Source: an uncultured Bacillota bacterium
Lineage (GTDB): Bacteria; Bacillota; Clostridia; Christensenellales; UBA1242
Reading direction: 5' to 3'
NCBI GenBank assembly: GCA_947090235.1
Contig: CAMUNJ010000039.1
Location: 1 to 7,401 of the forward strand
Length of the DNA stretch: 7,401 nucleotides
A program made the translations under genes and the position numbers. Under the pieces are notes generated by a model. The model saw only the letters and a list, made by a program, of their open reading frames with translations. It ran no database searches and was not told the DNA's origin. How positions within the stretch are numbered: position 1 is the stretch's first letter; every line of letters starts with the position of its first letter. Positions 1 through 5,320 of this stretch are shown here, piece after piece.

Positions 1-99
1 GGGATTTGTCAACTAAATTTCAAAAATAAATAAAAAATCTTTATTTTTTATATTCTTTATATAAACACTAAATATTTTATAAGAAATTTTGCAAATTAA

Positions 100-128
100 T
101 TGAAAAAATCTTATTTTTGTGATATATT
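100..128 (+). promoter_or_regulatory. Promoter of the pilin-like gene
   Basis: A -35 box TTGAAA (100-105) lies 17 bp from a -10 box TATATT (123-128). A TG one base before the -10 gives an extended -10 element. Predicted transcription start is near 135, which leaves a leader of about 16 nt containing the ribosome-binding site. This excludes the longer reading frame opening near 100, because that start codon would lie upstream of the transcript. Positions 1-99 are AT-rich and hold no gene I can support. Confidence 0.75.
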
Positions 129-150
129 AACTATACAAGGAGAAATTATT

Positions 151-456
151 ATGCAATCTTTATTGGCTCTTTCATTTAGATTTCTAGGTGGCTATAGTTG
201 GCTAAACGATGTTTACGATGTTTTACCTCCAATCCTTTATGCTATTATGGGGGTTGTTGGTGCGGCTGGTGCTGTTTATGCAATCATACTTGGCGTAAAC
301 CTAGCAAAAGCAGATAGCGAAGATACGCGTAAAACTGCTGCTACACGAATCAAAAACACCATTATTGGTGTTGCAGTTTTGATTGTACTGATAGTTTTTA
401 TAAACACCCTTCTCCCTTTGATTTTAAAAGCAGTTTTGCCAACAGTAAATGCATAA
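151..456 (+). CDS. Type IV secretion pilin-like small membrane protein (VirB2/TrbC-like)
   Basis: Predicted 101-aa integral membrane protein. Two hydrophobic helices (about residues 26-52 and 69-93) flank a short charged loop around residues 53-68 (KADSEDTRKTAATR). This two-helix hairpin with a basic/acidic loop is the usual layout of VirB2/TrbC-type conjugation pilins and of the short T4SS pilin-like proteins found in Gram-positive and mollicute conjugative elements. The start is ATG 151, preceded by AAGGAG at 138-143; a start near 100 would lie upstream of the predicted transcript. In the family, such proteins sit in the membrane and polymerise into a pilus or channel. Here no other secretion gene is visible, and promoter and terminator make it monocistronic. 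A two-TM holin-like or other small membrane protein cannot be excluded, since the assignment rests on topology and sequence flavour rather than a catalytic motif. Confidence 0.6.
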   Translation: MQSLLALSFRFLGGYSWLNDVYDVLPPILYAIMGVVGAAGAVYAIILGVNLAKADSEDTRKTAATRIKNTIIGVAVLIVLIVFINTLLPLILKAVLPTVNA

Positions 457-471
457 ACAATAAAAACAAAT

Positions 472-513
472 AAAACTTCAATGATACAACAAAAATCATT
501 GAAGTTTTTTATT
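472..513 (+). terminator. Rho-independent terminator of the pilin-like gene
   Basis: A perfect 14-bp stem (472-485 with 495-508) encloses a 9-nt loop (ACAACAAAA). The 3' arm runs into a T-rich tail (505-513). It begins 15 nt after the pilin stop codon and separates that gene from the next. Confidence 0.85.
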
Positions 514-528
514 AGCAAAAAGGATAAT
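499..528 (+). promoter_or_regulatory. Possible promoter of the 169-aa gene, overlapping the terminator
   Basis: TTGAAG (499-504) and GATAAT (523-528) are 18 bp apart. The -35 lies in the 3' arm of the preceding terminator. Predicted start is near 535, upstream of the ribosome-binding site at 546-552. An alternative TATAAA at 536-541 would start transcription inside the ribosome-binding site and is less likely. Read-through from the pilin gene is the other option. Confidence 0.35.
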
Positions 529-557
529 AAAAGCATATAAAACTTTAAGGAGTTTTT

Positions 558-1067
558 ATGCACAAATATTATTCTTATTTTAACACCTTGACAGGTCAAC
601 GCGAAATTTCTGACACCAATCGTTTTACAATGGCATTTAATCAAGTTCGAACTCAAGGTGATGATAAAATTTTGCCTGAGATAAAAGATGTCTTGCAAGA
701 ATTAAATCAAAAATTGACCGATATAAATTATCTTTATCAAATTGCAAGCAAACAGCGAAGTGAATTTAAAAATGATATGGAATATTTGCTTCAAGAAAAT
801 GATTTTATTTCTTCAGGACTTTCTAGCATCCATATTTCTATCTTTCACTCCCCTTTAGAACTTTTATCTCCAACCTTAAAACTTGAAGATAAGGATTTTG
901 CTAAAATTTTGCAAATGCTAAAATCTATTTACATAAACTTTAGATGCAAATTTTTACAACTAGAAAAAAAGATAAACATCAACGAACTTAACCGACTTAT
1001 CACCATAATGGACAGAAGTTTAACATCAATAATAGATAAAATAACTTTAATATTAACTTTTTGTTAA
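558..1067 (+). CDS. Hypothetical protein, 169 aa, mostly helical
   Basis: I do not recognise this protein. ATG 558 is preceded by a strong TAAGGAG (546-552) with a 5-nt spacer, so the start is well supported. The N-terminus (about 1-35) is polar. The segment around residues 40-75 (ILPEIKDVLQELNQKLTDIN and onward) has heptad-like hydrophobic spacing that suggests an amphipathic or coiled-coil helix. Further amphipathic helices follow at about 112-135 and 140-168. No signal peptide or clear transmembrane segment is visible, so it is probably cytoplasmic, and no catalytic motif stands out. It lies 101 bp downstream of the pilin-like gene on the same strand, but a strong terminator separates them, so a shared role is only a possibility. 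That it is a real gene rests on the ribosome-binding site, the length in an AT-rich sequence, and the terminator directly after its stop. Confidence 0.7.
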   Translation: MHKYYSYFNTLTGQREISDTNRFTMAFNQVRTQGDDKILPEIKDVLQELNQKLTDINYLYQIASKQRSEFKNDMEYLLQENDFISSGLSSIHISIFHSPLELLSPTLKLEDKDFAKILQMLKSIYINFRCKFLQLEKKININELNRLITIMDRSLTSIIDKITLILTFC

Positions 1068-1096
1068 AAAAATCATAGTTTTCACTATGATTTTTT
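1067..1096. terminator. Bidirectional terminator between convergent genes
   Basis: A 13-bp stem (1067-1079 with 1084-1096) encloses a 4-nt TTTC loop. The stem base is an A-run on one side and a T-run on the other, so it gives a U-tail on both strands. It overlaps the stop codon of the 169-aa gene (1065-1067) and the stop codon of the (-) protease gene (1095-1097). Confidence 0.85.
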
Positions 1097-4000
1097 ACCA
1101 GTCAGATGTTTTGTCTAATTGTTTTTGTTTGCATTTTTTTCTTATTATGACAACCAATATTGTCAACAATACAACACCAACAAACACGCTAATTAAAATT
1201 ATATTTGTATAAAATTGTGGGCTTTGCACAACTTTATAAACTCCATTTACAACTTTAACATCATAATTTTCAATCAAGCCAGATAATTTGGCTATAATGT
1301 CGTATTCTCCAATTTTATTTTTATCAAAGTTCAAAACCTCAAGTTCAACTTTAAGACCAGTTGTTGGATAGTCGGCTTCTATGTTATATTTCAAGCCTTC
1401 TGCTTGCTCACCTTTATAACCTTGTGCATCCAAAATAGTTATATTAACTTCTAGTTTTACTATTTCGATTTCAATTTCTCTTTCTATAATCTCACCAGTT
1501 ATAGTTTCACCATCAATAATTTTGGCTTTACTTTTTAATGTGTATTTACCAACTGGCAATCTTTCTGTCAAGTACTGAACTTTATTAGTATAAGTTTTTC
1601 CATTCAAAGAATACTCCACATATTCAAAAATACCTTGTGGGCGATCATGTTTTAAAACTATCCCCTGGCCATATTTGAATGTATTGGAAACATTATCATT
1701 ATTATCTGTTGCGACAAGATTAATCATTGAAGGAGCAAAGTTTGTTTCCACTATAACCAATGTTGCATAACTAACTTTAGATATGTCATAAGAAGATGTT
1801 ATATTTACAAACTTAACAGGTATATTATACTCGCCAATTTCATAGACATCAATCTTGCTTGTATCAAAACTAACCATCAAATCGTCATCTTCAAGCCATC
1901 CATTTATTTGGTATGTGAAATTGCCAATACTTTCGCCCTGTCTAATTATTTTCTCGCCAATCTTACCCGTCAATTGTCGTTGATGAATAGTGTATTCAAC
2001 CTCATTCATGCTAAGTTCGATGCTTTCTAATTTTGGCCTTATTATAACTTTATAATTGCCGGCTTGAACTGAATTTGGATATTCTAGTATATAATCTTCA
2101 CCTTCAACCAAGTCAGGAATATATATAGTTGGTCGCTGTAAAGTTTTATTATATATAAAAGGATTTTTATTTAAATCTTCTTTTACGCTAACTTGATACA
2201 AATAATATTTGATAAATAAAGATTTAGAATAAGTATAATTTGTACCATTTTCATAAAATTTGACAGATAAAATATAGGAATTTGATTTTAAATTTGTTAA
2301 TTCTGCATTGTTTCCATTTGCTATTAAAGATCCAGACAAATACCATTGAATATTGCTAGCACTTTCATTATTTATTGAAAGAACTAATGTTTCGTTTATA
2401 TCAAATGTGTCACCATTTCTACCATTACTAGCAATCATGATTGGATTTTTATCATCTTGATAAACCGCTCTTACAAAAACGCTATTACGATAATTATAAC
2501 ATTTATAATACAAAGTATAATAATTATTTGCTGTAGTATGTCTAACATAAGCCGAGGTTATAAAATATTTTTGTTTAGCAGAATCAAATGGCAACATTTC
2601 CCATTCGCCATTAGTCTTCAAATATTCATAGCCCACAAATTTATAATTATCCTTGACAGGTGCTGTGAGATAATTTCTTGCAAACAAATTGTTACTAATC
2701 AAGATTTTACTTTTATTATTAGTAGGCAAATTTCCACCGTCAAGGTCAACTTTAACCAGAGACGAAAACATAGTGTTTGTAAAGCCTTCGCCAAAATATC
2801 TACCTTTGCTATCATAATATATATAGATATTGTATGTTTTGACATGTTCTGAATTGGATAATTCTAAAATAAATAGATTTTCACCATCATTGATATAAGA
2901 AGAACTTATTTGTAAGCCAATTCTTCCTCTCCCCAAAAAACTGCCTGATGTGTTCAAAGTAGTATTATTCTTTCTCAAAGTGTATCTCACATTCTCTGCG
3001 TAAGGAGACAAAGAAACTCCTACTTCTGTGGCTTTGATAAAGTTTGTCCCATATTGAGTTATATAAATGTTATTATCAACCATAGAAAGAGAGTCAACAA
3101 CAACATTGTCTTTTATTCCATTTTCTTCGTTTATTTTATCAATACCTGCAAGTTCAAGACCATCCAATAAGAAAAGTTGTTTTAAAATATTTCTTTGCGT
3201 TTGCTGTCCATTCTTATTATAAGAATAATTAAATTTTAATTTATAACTTCCGCTCTCTAAATTTCCTCTACGCCTAATATAACATTTATTATCAGATTTA
3301 AGTATTCTAAATTGTTCGCTAACATCAACATCTCCTCTAAAAATGCTAACATTAAAATTCAATTGATTTAAATTGCCGAAATTATATTCCAAAAGAAAAT
3401 CATCATCTACATCAAAAATATTTTTTTCTCTCAAAGTAGTTTCTTGCCCTACATAGTTTGTTGAAGAATAATATTTCCCTTTAGTTTGCACTTTATATTC
3501 TGCATTTGATGTTAAATAAACATAATCATCTGGAAGAGAAATTTGATATGCAAATGCATAAACCTTACTTCTTACTGCTGTGGAATAAGGAAGATAGATA
3601 ATTCCATCACTATTATAATCACCATAAGAATTTAAAATCAAATAAGCCCCGCGAGTTCCATTAGAAGCAAGATAATTATCATCCCATCCCATAACTGACA
3701 AGGCATGTCCACCATTTCTTCCTATAATAAGTTCATCACGCCCATTGACATTTTTCATATCCCAGTCTTCTATGTTTATACTAGCATTTCCAAACTCAGT
3801 TATAAAATATTTAATTACGCTTGTATTTTCAATATAACTTGCAGATTTGATATCACTTGAAATTTTGATAGTCGTTGTATCTGCTTGTTTTTTTAATATA
3901 TCAAGCATGTAGTTGTTGTTAGATTTATTTAAAAAATAAATGTCTTGATAAGGCAAATCACTTTCCAATAAAAAGCCATATCTATTAAAAGCAGTCGCTA

Positions 4001-4370
4001 CATCTCTAACACTTCCGCCATTGCCAACTAAATAATCTATTTGGCTTGTCAAATTGGTTAAAGCGGCATAACTTTCACTTATCTCAAAATGTTCACCCGT
4101 TTTGGCAGCCAAAACATTTTCTATAGATTTAATATTTGCAAATGCCCAACATGTTCCAAACTGACCTTGGTCTGTCAAATTCACAAAATACTCGTCTCTA
4201 AACGAAAACTCGCTTGGATATGTGCTAGCATTTGCCTTGTCCCTGCTCGAAAGGATAGAAAAGAAAACACCACCAATCAAGCCTAAAAATATAAAAAGAA
4301 ATAGAAAACTAAACATAATCAATTTATGCTTTGCTAGCCTGTTTACACTAAAATCCTTTTTTATTTTCAT
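1095..4370 (-). CDS. Membrane-anchored papain-like (C1) cysteine protease with Ig/MBG-like surface domains
   Basis: Predicted 1091-aa exported protease. Residues 1-16 are basic and 17-40 hydrophobic; ANA at 46-48 is a possible signal-peptidase site. The papain fold spans about 54-277: oxyanion Gln68 and catalytic Cys74 lie in DQGQFGTCWAFA, His222 in GGHALSVMGWDD, and Asn247 in LILNSYGD. No inhibitory propeptide precedes it. Residues 279-532 are unrecognised. About 539-637 resembles an InlB B-repeat (LDGGN, APVKDNYKFVGY, VRAVY). About 642-724 is Ig-like (IQWYLSG). About 727-797 and 798-875 look like Gram-positive MBG-type beta domains; 877-971 is another beta domain; 972-1049 ends MBG-like (NYDVKVVNGVYKV). 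A transmembrane helix at 1056-1076 followed by RKKCKQK anchors it facing outward; there is no LPXTG. The protease call is firm and the individual beta-domain calls are moderate. An in-frame GTG at 4454 was rejected because it lies in the upstream gene's terminator. Substrate unknown; likely cleaves extracellular or host-derived protein. Confidence 0.9.
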   Translation of the reverse strand: MKIKKDFSVNRLAKHKLIMFSFLFLFIFLGLIGGVFFSILSSRDKANASTYPSEFSFRDEYFVNLTDQGQFGTCWAFANIKSIENVLAAKTGEHFEISESYAALTNLTSQIDYLVGNGGSVRDVATAFNRYGFLLESDLPYQDIYFLNKSNNNYMLDILKKQADTTTIKISSDIKSASYIENTSVIKYFITEFGNASINIEDWDMKNVNGRDELIIGRNGGHALSVMGWDDNYLASNGTRGAYLILNSYGDYNSDGIIYLPYSTAVRSKVYAFAYQISLPDDYVYLTSNAEYKVQTKGKYYSSTNYVGQETTLREKNIFDVDDDFLLEYNFGNLNQLNFNVSIFRGDVDVSEQFRILKSDNKCYIRRRGNLESGSYKLKFNYSYNKNGQQTQRNILKQLFLLDGLELAGIDKINEENGIKDNVVVDSLSMVDNNIYITQYGTNFIKATEVGVSLSPYAENVRYTLRKNNTTLNTSGSFLGRGRIGLQISSSYINDGENLFILELSNSEHVKTYNIYIYYDSKGRYFGEGFTNTMFSSLVKVDLDGGNLPTNNKSKILISNNLFARNYLTAPVKDNYKFVGYEYLKTNGEWEMLPFDSAKQKYFITSAYVRHTTANNYYTLYYKCYNYRNSVFVRAVYQDDKNPIMIASNGRNGDTFDINETLVLSINNESASNIQWYLSGSLIANGNNAELTNLKSNSYILSVKFYENGTNYTYSKSLFIKYYLYQVSVKEDLNKNPFIYNKTLQRPTIYIPDLVEGEDYILEYPNSVQAGNYKVIIRPKLESIELSMNEVEYTIHQRQLTGKIGEKIIRQGESIGNFTYQINGWLEDDDLMVSFDTSKIDVYEIGEYNIPVKFVNITSSYDISKVSYATLVIVETNFAPSMINLVATDNNDNVSNTFKYGQGIVLKHDRPQGIFEYVEYSLNGKTYTNKVQYLTERLPVGKYTLKSKAKIIDGETITGEIIEREIEIEIVKLEVNITILDAQGYKGEQAEGLKYNIEADYPTTGLKVELEVLNFDKNKIGEYDIIAKLSGLIENYDVKVVNGVYKVVQSPQFYTNIILISVFVGVVLLTILVVIIRKKCKQKQLDKTSDW

Positions 4371-4376
4371 ATATAT

Positions 4377-4405
4377 AATATAACATAAAAAATATATTTT
4401 ATCAA
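4377..4405 (-). promoter_or_regulatory. Promoter of the protease gene, predicted leaderless
   Basis: On the (-) strand TTGATA (4405-4400) is followed after exactly 17 bp by TATATT (4382-4377). Standard spacing puts +1 at 4370, the A of the protease ATG. No Shine-Dalgarno sequence precedes that ATG, which agrees with a leaderless mRNA. The -35 lies just beyond the U-tract of the upstream gene's terminator. Confidence 0.65.
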
Positions 4406-4414
4406 CATTATAAT

Positions 4415-4452
4415 AAAAAAGAGTTTGAAAAGATAAAAAATCTTTCAAACTC
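4415..4452 (-). terminator. Rho-independent terminator of the 118-aa gene
   Basis: On the (-) strand a stem of 13 pairs with one bulged base (4452-4440 with 4434-4421) and a 5-nt loop is followed by six Ts (4420-4415). It begins 5 nt after the TAA of the 118-aa gene and separates it from the protease promoter. Confidence 0.85.
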
Positions 4453-4457
4453 ACCTT

Positions 4458-4814
4458 TTAACATTCGCTAAAATGATTTGGCTTACACTCATCCCGATAT
4501 TGACTAGAAAGTTCACAAAAATGTGAAAATAATTTCATGTCAACACCATCTGTAGCAGAGTCTAAAACTTGAGCAAACGATTGATATGTCAAAATAGTTT
4601 TGTTAGATAAAATATACAAATTTGATTTTTTGCTAACTAATTTTTGAATAGCCTTTTCACCATGTTCAAAAATATATTCAACTTCTTCCTTTCTAGTTTT
4701 TTCTTTCAAAAATCCAATATAATCTTCAAATTCAGGGATTGTCAATTCTCTAACTTTCTGCCCTAATATATAACTTGCAAGAGTAGTTTCTACTCCAACC
4801 TTTGTTTTTTCCAC
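4458..4814 (-). CDS. Hypothetical protein, 118 aa, behind tRNA-Ser
   Basis: I do not recognise this protein. The start is GTG 4814, chosen because a perfect AAGGAGG (4826-4820) lies 5 nt upstream. The open frame continues upstream to 4919, but that part is the tRNA gene read as protein. The product is soluble, with no signal peptide or membrane helix. Residues about 23-62 are acidic/basic and helical (TIPEFEDYIGFLKEKTRKEE and onward), followed by a mixed segment with SNLYILSNKTILTYQSF, which suggests a helix-strand arrangement. Three cysteines lie in the last 30 residues (FCEL, DECK and the terminal Cys), with no classic metal-binding spacing. It follows the tRNA CCA by 15 nt and is probably transcribed with it, since no separate promoter fits in the gap. 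A terminator closes the unit directly after its stop. The name should stay hypothetical. Confidence 0.7.
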   Translation of the reverse strand: MEKTKVGVETTLASYILGQKVRELTIPEFEDYIGFLKEKTRKEEVEYIFEHGEKAIQKLVSKKSNLYILSNKTILTYQSFAQVLDSATDGVDMKLFSHFCELSSQYRDECKPNHFSEC

Positions 4815-4829
4815 AATAACCTCCTTAAT

Positions 4830-4917
4830 TGGCGACGAGAGAGGGATTTGAACCCTCGATACCTTACGGTATACCAGTTTTCGAGACCAGCACATTCGAC
4901 CACTCTGACATCTCGTC
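4830..4917 (-). tRNA. tRNA-Ser (anticodon CGA)
   Basis: A complete class II tRNA of 88 nt including an encoded CCA. The acceptor stem GACGAGA/TCTCGTC pairs perfectly and the discriminator is G, as expected for serine. The D arm carries the serine-type GAGTGGT. The anticodon loop CTCGAAA holds CGA (4883-4881), which reads UCG. The long variable arm ATACC-GTAA-GGTAT is the mark of Ser/Leu/Tyr tRNAs, and the T arm is GAGGG-TTCAAAT-CCCTC. The anticodon stem contains adjacent U-G and G-U wobble pairs (28-42, 29-41), which is unusual. No strong promoter lies directly upstream. The best -10 box is 177 bp further up, in front of a partial copy of this tRNA. The 118-aa gene begins 15 nt after the CCA. 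Confidence 0.95.
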
Positions 4918-5073
4918 AAAACTTTATAATTTAAATGATAAAATCTAAAAATATGGTCGAATGTGCGTTTAGGGCTCCCAAAAATATTATTATTTTTGGG
5001 AAAAGGAACAATCTTGTGCTAAGTGCGTCTTTTCTTATCAAGAAAAGTAAACTTTTAACAAGAATTGTGACGC
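4918..5073. other. Hairpin-rich insert between a tRNA-Ser 5' fragment and the intact tRNA-Ser
   Basis: This 156-bp stretch has no convincing gene and is unusually rich in inverted repeats. A long-range stem closes most of it: GGTCG (4955-4959) with CGACC (5074-5078), then GCGT (4965-4968) with ACGC (5070-5073), with a 5-nt bulge. Inside are an 11-bp hairpin with loop TTAT (4976-4986 with 4991-5001), an outer stem ACAATCTTGT (5008-5017) with ACAAGAATTGT (5058-5068, one bulge), and nested in it an 8-bp hairpin with a 3-nt loop (5029-5036 with 5040-5047). Together this folds as a closed multi-branch structure of about 124 nt. It could be a small non-autonomous palindromic element, a structured RNA, or a degenerated tRNA duplicate. 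The sequence alone does not decide. The remainder (4918-4954) is plain AT-rich DNA. Confidence 0.5.
4955..4966 (+). repeat. Inverted 12-bp copy of the tRNA-Ser D-arm segment
   Basis: GGTCGAATGTGC on the (+) strand is identical to the D-loop/D-stem part of the tRNA-Ser on the (-) strand (4901-4890). It forms a perfect 12-bp inverted repeat around the tRNA 5' end. Its first five bases also pair with the end of the tRNA fragment at 5074-5078, so the insert's closing stem is made of tRNA-derived sequence. Confidence 0.7.
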
Positions 5074-5094
5074 CGACCACTCTGACATCTCGTC
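5074..5094 (-). pseudogene. tRNA-Ser 5' fragment (direct repeat of tRNA positions 1-21)
   Basis: Twenty-one bases are identical to the first 21 nt of the intact tRNA-Ser (4897-4917), in the same orientation and 177 bp upstream. The copy covers the acceptor 5' strand and the D arm up to GGTCG. Sequence identity then stops abruptly, and no anticodon, variable or T arm follows, so it cannot make a tRNA. It sits 3 nt after the predicted start of the promoter at 5104-5109, exactly where an intact tRNA 5' end would be expected. This suggests it is the original 5' end, displaced from the rest by insertion or partial duplication. Confidence 0.7.
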
Positions 5095-5103
5095 ATTGGA
5101 TAT

Positions 5104-5132
5104 ATTATATCATAAAAATCATGAAAATTAAA
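5104..5132 (-). promoter_or_regulatory. Probable tRNA promoter in front of the tRNA fragment
   Basis: A perfect -10 TATAAT (5109-5104, minus strand) predicts a transcript start near 5097, three bases before the tRNA-like 5' end at 5094. The -35 is weak (TTTAAT at 5132-5127, 17-bp spacer). A transcript from here would contain the tRNA fragment, the hairpin-rich insert, the intact tRNA and the 118-aa gene. Confidence 0.5.
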
Positions 5133-5265
5133 TAAAAATGGTAAAAATTTTGTGTTTTTTATGAGTTCTAAGTTTTTTTATAAATTTTTTAACAAATTAT
5201 AAAACAAAATAATAATATAAATTGTCAATTATGAATTATCATTTTTATTTATTTTTGATATTTAC
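5133..5265. other. AT-rich intergenic spacer, nothing recognised
   Basis: This is low-complexity A/T sequence between the divergent tRNA-side promoter and the nucleoside hydrolase promoter. I see no reading frame with a ribosome-binding site, no tRNA and no riboswitch-like pattern. Confidence 0.6.
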
Positions 5266-5304
5266 TTTACTTTTCTTTATAAAAAATCGTATAATTTTTA
5301 TACG
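5266..5304 (+). promoter_or_regulatory. Promoter of the nucleoside hydrolase gene with an overlapping inverted repeat
   Basis: TTTACT (5266-5271) and a perfect TATAAT (5290-5295) lie 18 bp apart. Predicted start is about 5302, just before the ribosome-binding site AGGAG (5310-5314) and ATG 5321. A 7-bp inverted repeat, CGTATAA (5288-5294) and TTATACG (5298-5304) separated by TTT, covers the -10 and the start site. That is a position where a repressor would block transcription. No regulator gene is visible nearby. Confidence 0.55.
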
Positions 5305-5320
5305 CTTTTAGGAGATTTCA

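Noticed and set aside
100..150. Upstream start for the pilin-like gene
   Set aside because: The promoter -35 and -10 lie inside this stretch, and ATG 151 has its own ribosome-binding site.
276..698. 140-aa open frame on the (-) strand
   Set aside because: It is antisense to two well-supported genes and crosses a terminator, with no ribosome-binding site or family resemblance.
2457..2852. 131-aa open frame on the (+) strand
   Set aside because: It lies wholly antisense inside the protease gene. Its Ile-rich product is typical of the complement of AT-rich coding DNA.
4371..4454. N-terminal extension of the protease from a GTG at 4454
   Set aside because: This segment contains the upstream gene's terminator hairpin and the protease's own promoter. 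A transcript from that promoter begins at 4370.
4815..4919. Upstream extension of the 118-aa protein
   Set aside because: It is the tRNA-Ser gene read as codons. AAGGAGG with a 5-nt spacer marks GTG 4814 as the start.
4955..5078. Classical insertion sequence or MITE with long terminal inverted repeats
   Set aside because: The ends pair over only 5+4 bp with a bulge, no transposase is present, and the 21-bp repeat is tRNA sequence rather than a usual short target duplication. It is kept only as a hypothesis.
4935..5135. 66-aa open frame on the (+) strand across the tRNA insert
   Set aside because: No ribosome-binding site. It runs through inverted repeats and antisense tRNA sequence, so its composition reflects those and not a protein.
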